Positions 53,211 through 61,054 of a DNA stretch of 64,000 nucleotides are shown piece after piece. Each line of letters starts with the position of its first letter. Position 1 is the first letter of the stretch. Made by a program: the position numbers and the translations under genes. Location: contig ONGJ01000008.1 in assembly GCA_900317375.1 (NCBI GenBank), forward strand, positions 1-64,000. The letters run 5' to 3'. Origin of the DNA: an uncultured Eubacteriales bacterium (lineage in GTDB: Bacteria; Bacillota; Clostridia; Oscillospirales; Oscillospiraceae). The notes beneath the pieces were generated by a model. The model was not told where the DNA came from and searched no databases. It was given only the letters and a program-made list of their open reading frames with translations.

Positions 53211-53995
53211 AAGCTCTGTTCTTTACGGCGTTTGCACTTTACGGCGTGGCTGTCATCCTGGAGTTTGCGGGAACGGCGTTTAAGAAAGAGAAGCTTCTGA
53301 AGACAGCCTGGTATGTTTTTCTGGCAGCTTTTGCGGTGCACTCTGTGTTCATCATAACACGCGGCATCGCAGCCAAACGCCTGCCGCTCAGCAATCAGTT
53401 TGAGTTTGCCAACGCTTTCGCCTGGGGTGTGGCCCTGATGCTGATTGTGATGCGGCCGCGCCTGAAAAGCGACTGGCTTTCGGTTGCCGCCATGCCGGCA
53501 GCCCTGCTGGTGATGACCTATGCGGCACTGCAGCCTATGGAAATCCATGACCTGATGCCCGCACTGCGCAGCGCCTGGTTCGGCGTTCATATCGGCTCGG
53601 CGGTCCTGAGCTATTCCGCCTTCGTCCTCGCGGGCTGTGTCGGGCTGCGCTATCTGCTGATGGCCAGAAAGGAGAACGCCGACGAACATGCGCTGGCGCA
53701 GATGGACTATATCAGCTACCGTTTGGTGGCATTCGGCTTTCTGTTTCTGACGGTGGTCATCCTCTCCGGTGCAATCTGGGCTGAGCAGGCCTGGTCCTCC
53801 TTCTGGACCTGGGACCCCAAGGAAGTCTGGGCGCTGATTACCTGGATCATCTATGCGGTGTACCTGCATCTTCGTCTGCGCATGAAGCGCAGGGGCAAGG
53901 CCATGGCCTGGTTCCTGGTGATCGCGGTGCCCATCGTGTTTTTCACCTTCGCCGGGGTTAACACCCTCATGCACGGCCTGCACACCTACGGCTGA
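53207..53995 (+). CDS. ccsA: Cytochrome c biogenesis protein CcsA/ResC
   Basis: 262 residues, about eight membrane helices. The tryptophan-rich haem-handling motif is GAIWAEQAWSSFWTWDPKEVWALI. It overlaps resB by four bases (ATGA). Partner of ResB in System II assembly. Confidence 0.94.
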   Translation: MKALFFTAFALYGVAVILEFAGTAFKKEKLLKTAWYVFLAAFAVHSVFIITRGIAAKRLPLSNQFEFANAFAWGVALMLIVMRPRLKSDWLSVAAMPAALLVMTYAALQPMEIHDLMPALRSAWFGVHIGSAVLSYSAFVLAGCVGLRYLLMARKENADEHALAQMDYISYRLVAFGFLFLTVVILSGAIWAEQAWSSFWTWDPKEVWALITWIIYAVYLHLRLRMKRRGKAMAWFLVIAVPIVFFTFAGVNTLMHGLHTYG

Positions 53996-54020
53996 ACCGA
54001 AGCTGAAAAAGCCTTTGTTA

Positions 54021-54056
54021 AAAACCCGCTGAGACGTTGCCGTCTCAGCGGGTTTT
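54021..54056. terminator. Terminator after ccsA
   Basis: A perfect 16-bp stem (54021-54036 with 54041-54056), loop TTGC, with AAAA/TTTT outer pairs; it can work in both directions. Confidence 0.88.
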
Positions 54057-54100
54057 GTGGTATAGTGTCAGCTGAAAAATGACAGGAGGCTGCATGACGC

Positions 54101-54313
54101 ATGGAGAACAGCAAACTGAACCGCATCAACGAGCTTGCCGCACTGGCAAAGGAGCGCGAACTGACAGAAGAGGAGAAAGCCGAGCGGGACGCCCTGCGGA
54201 AGGAATACATCGCCGAATGGCGCCGGGGCGCGGAGCAGGTCCTGGAGAACACCTATGTCATCGGGCCGGACGGGGTGAAGCGGAAGCTGGAGAAAAAGCC
54301 AGGCAGAAAATGA
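54101..54313 (+). CDS. DUF896 family protein
   Basis: 70 residues. The DUF896 (YnzC-like) motif NRINELAALAKERELTEEEKAERDALRKEYI forms a two-helix hairpin, followed by NTYVIGPDGVKRKLEKK. Small cytoplasmic protein of unknown role, common in Bacillota. Confidence 0.9.
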   Translation: MENSKLNRINELAALAKERELTEEEKAERDALRKEYIAEWRRGAEQVLENTYVIGPDGVKRKLEKKPGRK

Positions 54314-54340
54314 GCAGAAACCGTCTTCCTGTGAAGGCGG

Positions 54341-55687
54341 TCAGGCCCGTGTCAGATTCCGGACCCATTTGTATTTTCTGAAGCGCAGCATCACCCAGGG
54401 GATTTTTCCGACCTCGTCGAGACAGGTGCAGGCATAGACAAGCAGGACCGGCCAGTGGAACACAAAGGCGCCCAGAAGGGCAAGGGGGATGGCAATGCCC
54501 CACATGCACACGGCAAGGCTGTACATGTCGAAAACGGTGTCGCCTCCGCCATCCAGAACGCCGTTGATGGTGATGGTGTTGACGCAGCGGCCGATCATAT
54601 AGAAAGCCATGATGACCATCATGCCCGTCAGGTCTTTCCTCGCCGCATCCGTCAGAAGGACCATGCGCACAACCAGCGGCGTCACGGCAAGCACCAGGGC
54701 GGTGGAGGCAAAACCGATCACGAAGGAAAGGTTCCGGAGCTTGATGCCATAGGCCTTTCCCAGCTCCAGATTCCCGGCGCCGAGCTCGTTGCCGACCATG
54801 ATGCCGGCGGCTGTCCCGACACCGTTGCAGGCGCAGCAGACCAGGTCCCGGACCACGGCCGCGACGGAGTTCGCTGCCGCGGCGTCAACGCCCATATGCC
54901 CCAGAATCGCCGTATAGGACGTGAAGCCCACACCCCACAAAAGAGAACCGCCCATCAGCGGGAAGCACTGTCTGGCAAAGTCGTGCGAGAGCTGCCGGTC
55001 TCTGCGGAACAATGCCGACCATCCCGGACGGATATAGTCCCGGCCGGACGAAACGGCGATGCAGAGGCCGAGCTCGATCACACGGGAAAGCGTCGTGGCC
55101 AGCGCAGCGCCCCGCGCCTGCATCCTGGGTGCCCCGAGAAGGCCGAAGATGAACACGGCGTTGAGAAGAATGTTGATGATCACCGCAGCGGAACTGATCC
55201 AGGCACAGGGCTTTACGTGATCCGTCACCTTCATGACGGCAAGGTAGCTCTGGGAAACAGCTGTCAGCAGATAGGACCAGCCGGCAATCCGCAGATAGGC
55301 GCTTCCGATGGCGATTAGTTCGGGATCGCCGGTAAAGGCCTTCATGAGAATGCCCGGGATAAACTCACAGGCACAGAAGAACAGCAGGGACAGGAGAAGC
55401 GCATAGCGCAGCATGAGGTTAAACAGGCTCTGCAGCGTGTTTCGATCCCCTTTCCCCCAGTACTGGGCACCGAGGATGGACCCGGCGCCGGCGATGGCCA
55501 TGAGGAAAATGTTCTGCACAAACTGGACCTGGGTCGCCAGAGAAACGGCGGTCATCTCCGCCTGTGCCACGCGGCCGAGCATCAGCGCGTCACCGGCCGC
55601 CACCAGGGCGAGCATCAGACTCTGAAAGACAATGGGCAGGGAAAGCCGCCGCAGCTTGTCATAAAAAACTTTGTTATCGACCGTAAT
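54341..55687 (-). CDS. MATE-family efflux transporter with apparent ATT start
   Basis: About 448 residues, twelve membrane helices. MATE blocks: ALVAAGDALMLGRVAQAEMTAVSLA, GAGSILGAQYWGKGD, AAGIMVGNELGAGN. The first ATG (55615) would remove part of helix 1. The homology continues upstream (VDNKVFYDKLRRLSLPIVFQSL) to an ATT codon at 55687 placed 5 bases after GGAGG, with no ATG, GTG or TTG in between. Either AUU is the start codon or the ATG has mutated. A strong promoter lies further upstream. Confidence 0.82.
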   Translation of the reverse strand: MTVDNKVFYDKLRRLSLPIVFQSLMLALVAAGDALMLGRVAQAEMTAVSLATQVQFVQNIFLMAIAGAGSILGAQYWGKGDRNTLQSLFNLMLRYALLLSLLFFCACEFIPGILMKAFTGDPELIAIGSAYLRIAGWSYLLTAVSQSYLAVMKVTDHVKPCAWISSAAVIINILLNAVFIFGLLGAPRMQARGAALATTLSRVIELGLCIAVSSGRDYIRPGWSALFRRDRQLSHDFARQCFPLMGGSLLWGVGFTSYTAILGHMGVDAAAANSVAAVVRDLVCCACNGVGTAAGIMVGNELGAGNLELGKAYGIKLRNLSFVIGFASTALVLAVTPLVVRMVLLTDAARKDLTGMMVIMAFYMIGRCVNTITINGVLDGGGDTVFDMYSLAVCMWGIAIPLALLGAFVFHWPVLLVYACTCLDEVGKIPWVMLRFRKYKWVRNLTRA

Positions 55688-55776
55688 GGTTTCCTCCGTT
55701 CGTCAGACACATGGCCGGGGGACGGGAAGCTTCTGCGAATCTGCCCCTCGGATGCGGAATACCGCGTCGTATCCGC

Positions 55777-55831
55777 CGGGAATGCGCATTCCCGTGACGA
55801 GCATTGTATCAAGCGGACTCCCTTTCGTCAA
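55777..55831 (-). promoter_or_regulatory. MATE promoter with 18-bp palindrome
   Basis: TTGACG (55826-55831) and TGATACAAT (extended -10, hexamer 55803-55808), 17-bp spacer. The perfect palindrome CGGGAATGCGCATTCCCG at 55777-55794 lies just after the predicted start of transcription, where a repressor would block it. The divergent 55688-55970 gap shows no other gene. Confidence 0.65.
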
Positions 55832-55970
55832 GAACAGATTCCCGGCGGCGGCCTTCGAAAATCAGCTGCGCAGGGCTTCCCCGGAAGAACGGCCAACGGG
55901 AAAGCAGAACAGACAGAAATCTCCCGCGGAGAAGAAAGAATGCGTTATCGCGCATGAGAGGGGAAGAGAA

Positions 55971-56735
55971 GTGTACAGGTACGAAACACATTGCCATACA
56001 GCGCCGGTGAGCCAGTGCGCAAGTGCGTCTGCAGAAGATACCGTCCGCTTTTACAAACAGATCGGATATGACGGGATCTTCATCACCAACCACTTCCTGG
56101 ACGGAAACATCTGCCCCGATGCCAGGGCAATGAATTATGCAGACCAGATCGAGTTTTATTTTTCCGATTACGAGAAGGCGGCGGCATACGGAGAGAAAAT
56201 CGGGATCAAGGTGTTTCCCGGGGTGGAGCTCTCCTACAAGGGGACGGATTTTCTGGTCTACGGTCTGGAGAAAGAATGGTATCGGACGCATCCGGAGATC
56301 ATGGCCATGAGGAAATCCGAAGAACTGCCATATCTGATGAACGCAGGCGCCTTTATCGTTCAGGCGCATCCGTACAGGGAAGCATATTACATCGATCATA
56401 TCCGCCTGTTTCCGAGATGCGTTCATGCCGTGGAAGTGACGAACTCCGGCCAGGCATGGGAGGCCAATGCGATCACCGACGTCTATGCCGAGCAGTACGG
56501 CCTGCTGAAAACATGCGGCTCCGACAACCACTGGGGGAGCGAGGTGTTCGCAAAGCTCAGGGAAAAGGGCTACCGCCCCGCAATCGCCGGAATGGCCGGC
56601 GAGACAGCTGTCAGCAGCGTGCAGGATTATATCGCGCAGGTCCGCGGGGGAATGATGAGGATGTTTCTGATGAACGAGCGCGGGGACATCACAGAGATGA
56701 ACGGACAGAGCGGACCGGACAGAGGGAAAAAGTGA
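55971..56735 (+). CDS. PHP-domain phosphoesterase
   Basis: 254 residues from GTG 55971. PHP metal ligands: YETHCHT (residues 4-10), ITNHF, PGVELSY, VQAHPYR and CGSDNHWG. Such proteins hydrolyse nucleotides or histidinol phosphate-like substrates; the substrate here is unknown. A purine-rich GAGAGGGG is 7 bases upstream; no homology precedes the GTG. Confidence 0.87.
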   Translation: MYRYETHCHTAPVSQCASASAEDTVRFYKQIGYDGIFITNHFLDGNICPDARAMNYADQIEFYFSDYEKAAAYGEKIGIKVFPGVELSYKGTDFLVYGLEKEWYRTHPEIMAMRKSEELPYLMNAGAFIVQAHPYREAYYIDHIRLFPRCVHAVEVTNSGQAWEANAITDVYAEQYGLLKTCGSDNHWGSEVFAKLREKGYRPAIAGMAGETAVSSVQDYIAQVRGGMMRMFLMNERGDITEMNGQSGPDRGKK

Positions 56736-56768
56736 ACAAAAAAACTCTGTTATTCACAAATTTTCCTC

Positions 56769-56797
56769 TTGAACAGGCGTGTGTTTCCATGTATAAT
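56769..56797 (+). promoter_or_regulatory. Promoter of the FIST-GGDEF gene
   Basis: TTGAAC (56769-56774) and TATAAT (56792-56797) with a 17-bp spacer; leader of about 75 nt. Confidence 0.75.
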
Positions 56798-56878
56798 GAC
56801 AATATCCAAAATTTTGTCTATACAGGGAAATGAGGCCGGCTGCGGCCGGGTCTCAAGCGGGTATCAAAGGGGGAAAAG

Positions 56879-58648
56879 ATGAGACAGTTTCAGACCGCCT
56901 ATCAGGATGCGCGGTCTTTTCGGGAAACCGTGAACGCGTGGCAGAGCTGGCGGAAGGATCACGATGCCGGTCAGGCGCTGATCCATGTGCTCTCGGACGG
57001 AGCCGACGGGGATGAAGTCCGCGCTGCCCGTTCCGTACTGGAAGAGGCGATGCCGGACGCAGCCTGCATCGGTGCATCCGCATCCGGAAACCTTTATGAG
57101 GGCAGCATATCCACTGAACGGCTGGTCGTCACCTGTACGGTCTTTGAAAAGCCGGACAGCTTTTTCCGCACCTGCCTGATCCCGGTAGAGAACCGTGACG
57201 CGTCTGTACTGCGCGAGACCCTCCGCAATATGAAAGAGGCCTTCAGCGGCGTGAAGGCCGTCGAGGTCATCGTGACCATCGACACCATCCCGATCCGCGA
57301 GGTCTGCCGCATTCTCGAGGAAGAGATCCCCGAGGGGATTCCGGTCTGGGGCGGCGGCGCTTTCGGCGACAACGCCTTTACCGCCTATGTCTTTGAGAAG
57401 AACAGCGAGTTCAACACCAACGGCGTCGTCATGGCCCTGATGGGCGGACCGGACCTGCACGTTATGAGCAACTTTGTCATCGGCTGGCGCCAGCTGGGTT
57501 CGCCAATGAAGGTCACCCGCGCCAGGGGAAAGATCCTGTACGAACTGGACGGGGTGCCCGCATACCAGGTTTATGAGCACTATCTGAAGATCCCGAATGA
57601 TGAACATATTTTCTACAACGCGCTGGAGTTCCCCTTTGCCGTGAACCACGGGGACGGCGTGCTTCTGCGCCACGCCCTGGCCTGCAACGAGGACGGGTCC
57701 ATCGACATGAGCACGGACATCCCCGAGGGCAGCATCATCCACCTGACCTACGGTGACCCCGAAACCATTCTCGAGAATGTGCGGAGCAATGTGGAACAGC
57801 TGCGCAGCTTTGCGCCCGAGGTGATCTCGGTTTTTGACTGCTTCGGCAGGAAGACCTTCTGGGGCGGAACCGAGGGCAGCCGCGAGACCAGGCCGCTGAA
57901 CGAGGTGGCACCGATCTACGGTTTCTGTACTGCGGGGGAACTGATCCGCTGGCAGGGGACCATGGACCACCACAACCTGTCCCTGGTGTTCGCCGGCATG
58001 CGCGAGGGCGGCCCCGTCGAGCGGGTCATGCCGGATCTGCACAGGGAAGTCCCCCAGAACGAATCTACCATGAGCATGGTCAGGCGTCTGGCGAACTTCA
58101 TCAACACGGCGACGGCCGAGGTCGTAGAGGCCAACGAGCTGCTCTCCATTATGGCGATAACCGATAAGCTTACCGGGCTGTACAATCGAGGAGAAATCCA
58201 GCGCCGAATCACCGAGCGGATCGCAGAATGCGCCACCGATCCCGTTGGCGAAAATGCGACCGGGATCATCATGATCGATCTGGACAGTTTTAAAGAGGTC
58301 AACGATACCTACGGGCATCAGGAAGGGGACCAGGTGCTGACGAAAGTGTCGGCGCTGATCCGCGAGATGACCGAGGAGCTCGGAAACGGGGCTGCCGGCG
58401 GCCGCTGGGGCGGTGAGGAGTTTATGATCCTCCTGCCGGGGATGAATCTGGAGGAGAGCGTTGCCTTTGCCGAGCGGCTGCGCAAAGGAATCGAGGCGAT
58501 CCGGTTCCCGCTCTGCGGGAAAGAGACTGCGAGCTTCGGTGTTGCCGAGGCGAGACCGCAGGAGACCGAGGACGAGGTGGTCATGCGTGCGGACATGGCC
58601 CTGTACAAGGCAAAGCGCCTCGGAAAGAATCAGGTCCAGACGGACTGA
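56879..58648 (+). CDS. FIST-domain diguanylate cyclase
   Basis: 589 residues. FIST-N and FIST-C sensory domains fill about 30-390 (AACIGASASGNLYEG, VWGGGAFGDNAFTAYVF, FDCFGRKTFWG, GFCTAGELIRWQG). After a short helix (VEANELLSIMAITDKLTGLYNR) comes a GGDEF domain with the active motif RWGGEEF (509-515). No RxxD inhibitory site lies five residues upstream. No membrane helix is seen, so it is cytoplasmic. FIST is thought to bind small ligands such as amino acids. It would make c-di-GMP, opposing the EAL protein at 38299. Confidence 0.92.
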   Translation: MRQFQTAYQDARSFRETVNAWQSWRKDHDAGQALIHVLSDGADGDEVRAARSVLEEAMPDAACIGASASGNLYEGSISTERLVVTCTVFEKPDSFFRTCLIPVENRDASVLRETLRNMKEAFSGVKAVEVIVTIDTIPIREVCRILEEEIPEGIPVWGGGAFGDNAFTAYVFEKNSEFNTNGVVMALMGGPDLHVMSNFVIGWRQLGSPMKVTRARGKILYELDGVPAYQVYEHYLKIPNDEHIFYNALEFPFAVNHGDGVLLRHALACNEDGSIDMSTDIPEGSIIHLTYGDPETILENVRSNVEQLRSFAPEVISVFDCFGRKTFWGGTEGSRETRPLNEVAPIYGFCTAGELIRWQGTMDHHNLSLVFAGMREGGPVERVMPDLHREVPQNESTMSMVRRLANFINTATAEVVEANELLSIMAITDKLTGLYNRGEIQRRITERIAECATDPVGENATGIIMIDLDSFKEVNDTYGHQEGDQVLTKVSALIREMTEELGNGAAGGRWGGEEFMILLPGMNLEESVAFAERLRKGIEAIRFPLCGKETASFGVAEARPQETEDEVVMRADMALYKAKRLGKNQVQTD

Positions 58649-58681
58649 AAACGGAGAATACAAAAACAACATACAGCAGAA

Positions 58682-58716
58682 CATCGGGGACGGCTCTGTC
58701 AGAGCTGTCCCCGATG
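58682..58716. terminator. Hairpin between FIST-GGDEF and MATE genes
   Basis: A 16-bp stem with one G-T pair (58682-58697 with 58701-58716), loop GTC, between convergent genes. No strong T-run. Confidence 0.65.
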
Positions 58717-58803
58717 CGGCATTCTTCGGGAAAACTGCTTATTCCGATCTGCATACCCTCAGATTTTGCTGCACGAAGAGGCTGAAAATGCAGTGCCCGA
58801 TGT

Positions 58804-60195
58804 TCAGATGACTTTTTTATCCTTCCATTTTCCGCTGCGGAAGCGGGCGATATCCAGCGCGGCTTTGATGCACCAGTCCATCACCATGGCCAGGGTGATG
58901 CCGATGACGCCCAGATGCAGCCACAGCGCCAGCACATAGGACAGCAGGGTGCGGCAGAACACCGTGGCAAAGATCGAGGCCCACATGGTGAATTTCACAT
59001 CCCCGGCGGCACGCAGACCCGAGGAGAGAGGACCGGAGAAGGGCTGGACAAAGGCCGCGAACAGATTGTGGATGGCAACGATGATCAGAATGAGCCGCTT
59101 CGTGTCTGCCCCGAGATCATACAGCGGCAGCAGCAGCGGCGTCAGAAGCATCACAAAGGCGTTCCAGATCACGGCCAGCACGAGGGAGATGCGGGTCAGT
59201 TTGCGCATGTACCATTCAGCGGCCTCGGTGTCGCCCGCGCCGACGCACTGGCCGATCACGGTGATGAAGACGGTGCTCATGGAGACAGACATGCAGGCGG
59301 CCAGGGACCAGAAGGTCTGGCCGGTGGTGTTTGCGGCAATCTGCGAGGTGCCGAAGGTGGCAACCAGCATGCCGAGAATCACCTTGGCGGCCTGAAAGAG
59401 CGTATTTTCGACGGAATTGGGAATGGCGACGCCGAGAATGCGCTTTGCCATGCCAGGATGCAGGCGCAGCATGCCGCTCCAGCGGATTCGGACCTCCTGG
59501 CCGTCCCGAAAGCAGAGGACGGTCATGACAGATGCTGCGAGATACCAGGAGATCACGGTAGGCCAGGCAACGCCGGCCGCACCGGCGTGCAGGACAAAAA
59601 TGCCGATGGCGTTGCCGATAACATTGATGATATTGGCAAGCAGAGAAACCCGCATGGTGACCGCGGTCTTCCCCATGGTCCGATAGAGGCCGGCACCGGC
59701 GTTGTAGATCGCGTTGGCCGGGAAGGAGAGGGCGACAATTCGAAGATAGGTCTCGCAGGCGCGCATCGTGGCAGGCTCGGTGGAGGGATACATCAGATGA
59801 AGCAGACCGGAGCCGAACAGGAGAATGAGCACCATACAGACCAGTGACATCACCCCGGCGAGATGGAAAATCTGAGAGGCTGCCAGACAGCTGTTTTCCC
59901 GATCCCGGCTGCCGATGTACTGGGCAACCACGACGGAGCCGCCCGCCGCGATGGCGGTGAAAAGATAAATGAAGATCGTATAAATCATGGTGTCCAGACC
60001 GACGCCTGCCACGACGGCCTCGCCGGCATGGCTGACCATCATGGTGTCCGTGAGGCCGACGATCATCTGGAGCAGCTGCTCAATGAGCAGAGGGACGATC
60101 ATAGCCTTCAGCAAGGCGTTGGAAAAGACCTTTTTTTCTTCCGGGATCTGCTGCTTCGGTTTTGTGAGACGCAGCAGGTATGACAGGACTGTCAA
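58804..60195 (-). CDS. MATE-family efflux transporter
   Basis: 463 residues, twelve membrane helices, a different subgroup from the gene at 54341. Blocks: LLIEQLLQMIVGLTDTMMVSHAGEAVVAGVGLD and AAGGSVVVAQYIGSRD. The start appears to be TTG 60195, 13 bases after GGAG; this is less certain. Sodium- or proton-driven export of drugs or metabolites, substrate unknown. Confidence 0.88.
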   Translation of the reverse strand: MTVLSYLLRLTKPKQQIPEEKKVFSNALLKAMIVPLLIEQLLQMIVGLTDTMMVSHAGEAVVAGVGLDTMIYTIFIYLFTAIAAGGSVVVAQYIGSRDRENSCLAASQIFHLAGVMSLVCMVLILLFGSGLLHLMYPSTEPATMRACETYLRIVALSFPANAIYNAGAGLYRTMGKTAVTMRVSLLANIINVIGNAIGIFVLHAGAAGVAWPTVISWYLAASVMTVLCFRDGQEVRIRWSGMLRLHPGMAKRILGVAIPNSVENTLFQAAKVILGMLVATFGTSQIAANTTGQTFWSLAACMSVSMSTVFITVIGQCVGAGDTEAAEWYMRKLTRISLVLAVIWNAFVMLLTPLLLPLYDLGADTKRLILIIVAIHNLFAAFVQPFSGPLSSGLRAAGDVKFTMWASIFATVFCRTLLSYVLALWLHLGVIGITLAMVMDWCIKAALDIARFRSGKWKDKKVI

Positions 60196-60302
60196 GGCTT
60201 CTTGTATTCTCCTTTTCTTTCTTTATCCGATGCCTTCAGTTTATCAGAGAAGCGGACGAAAGGCAAGAACAGAACACCGGCTGCGCGCAGGCAACTTTCT
60301 GC

Positions 60303-60332
60303 TTGCCGTGAGCGGACCGGCTGTGATAAAAT
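60303..60332 (+). promoter_or_regulatory. Candidate promoter of the phosphoribosyltransferase-like gene
   Basis: TGATAAAAT extended -10 (hexamer 60327-60332) with TTGCCG (60303-60308) 18 bp upstream. Confidence 0.5.
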
Positions 60333-60405
60333 AAGATAAAAGACCGATGGATTCCTTCCGTCGGACAGACAGGATCAAAAATCATTCAGAAAGGATGCGG
60401 CACGA

Positions 60406-61044
60406 ATGGGTATTACGACAACACATCTGCGGGACGGGAAACACAGTATTCCTCTGCGCATTGCCAGAGGGCATTTTGCGACAAGCAACTTTCACGTGAA
60501 CTGCTATCTGGACATGACCTATACCAAGCACCGCCTGGAGGAAGCACAGGAAGCAGCCAAAGAGCTGGCCGAGAACCTGGATAAGACCTGCCCGATCGAC
60601 AGTATCCTCTGCCTGGAGGGGACCGAGGTGATCGCGACCTTCCTGGCACAGGAGCTGATTAAAAAAGGGATCGGCATTACCAACGAACACAAGACGATCT
60701 ACGTCGTCACCCCGGAGCTGGACAGCGGACATCAGCTGATCTTCCGCAGCAACATTGCCCACCTGATCCGCAACCGGCACGTTCTGATTCTGGCGGCGAC
60801 GATCGCCAGCGGGGCCATGGTGCTCGACGCCATCAACGCGGTCAGGTATTACGGCGGCACCCCGGAAAGAATCTGTGCGGTGTTCTCGGTGGGGAAGAAG
60901 TGCGGCGGCATTCCGATCACATCCATTTTCAACGCGGATTTTCTGCCCGACTATATGTGCGCGCCGCCTGCCGACTGCCCCCTGTGCAGGGAGGGCGTCA
61001 AGCTGGATGCGCTGGTAAACGCATACGGCATTTCCAGTTTTTAA
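60406..61044 (+). CDS. Phosphoribosyltransferase-like protein with altered PRPP loop
   Basis: 212 residues resembling PyrE-type phosphoribosyltransferases (GHFATSNFHVNCYLDMTYTK, SILCLEGTEVIATFLAQEL, VRYYGGTPERICAVFSV). The loop that binds PRPP is HVLILAATIASGAM: the two acidic residues of the usual VVxDDxxTTGG pattern are replaced by Ala-Ala. Cysteines in YMCAPPADCPLC may form a metal site. A regulatory or non-catalytic role is possible; true activity is unproven. The IS element begins 10 bp after its stop. Confidence 0.75.
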   Translation: MGITTTHLRDGKHSIPLRIARGHFATSNFHVNCYLDMTYTKHRLEEAQEAAKELAENLDKTCPIDSILCLEGTEVIATFLAQELIKKGIGITNEHKTIYVVTPELDSGHQLIFRSNIAHLIRNRHVLILAATIASGAMVLDAINAVRYYGGTPERICAVFSVGKKCGGIPITSIFNADFLPDYMCAPPADCPLCREGVKLDALVNAYGISSF

Positions 61045-61054
61045 CAGCGGACAC

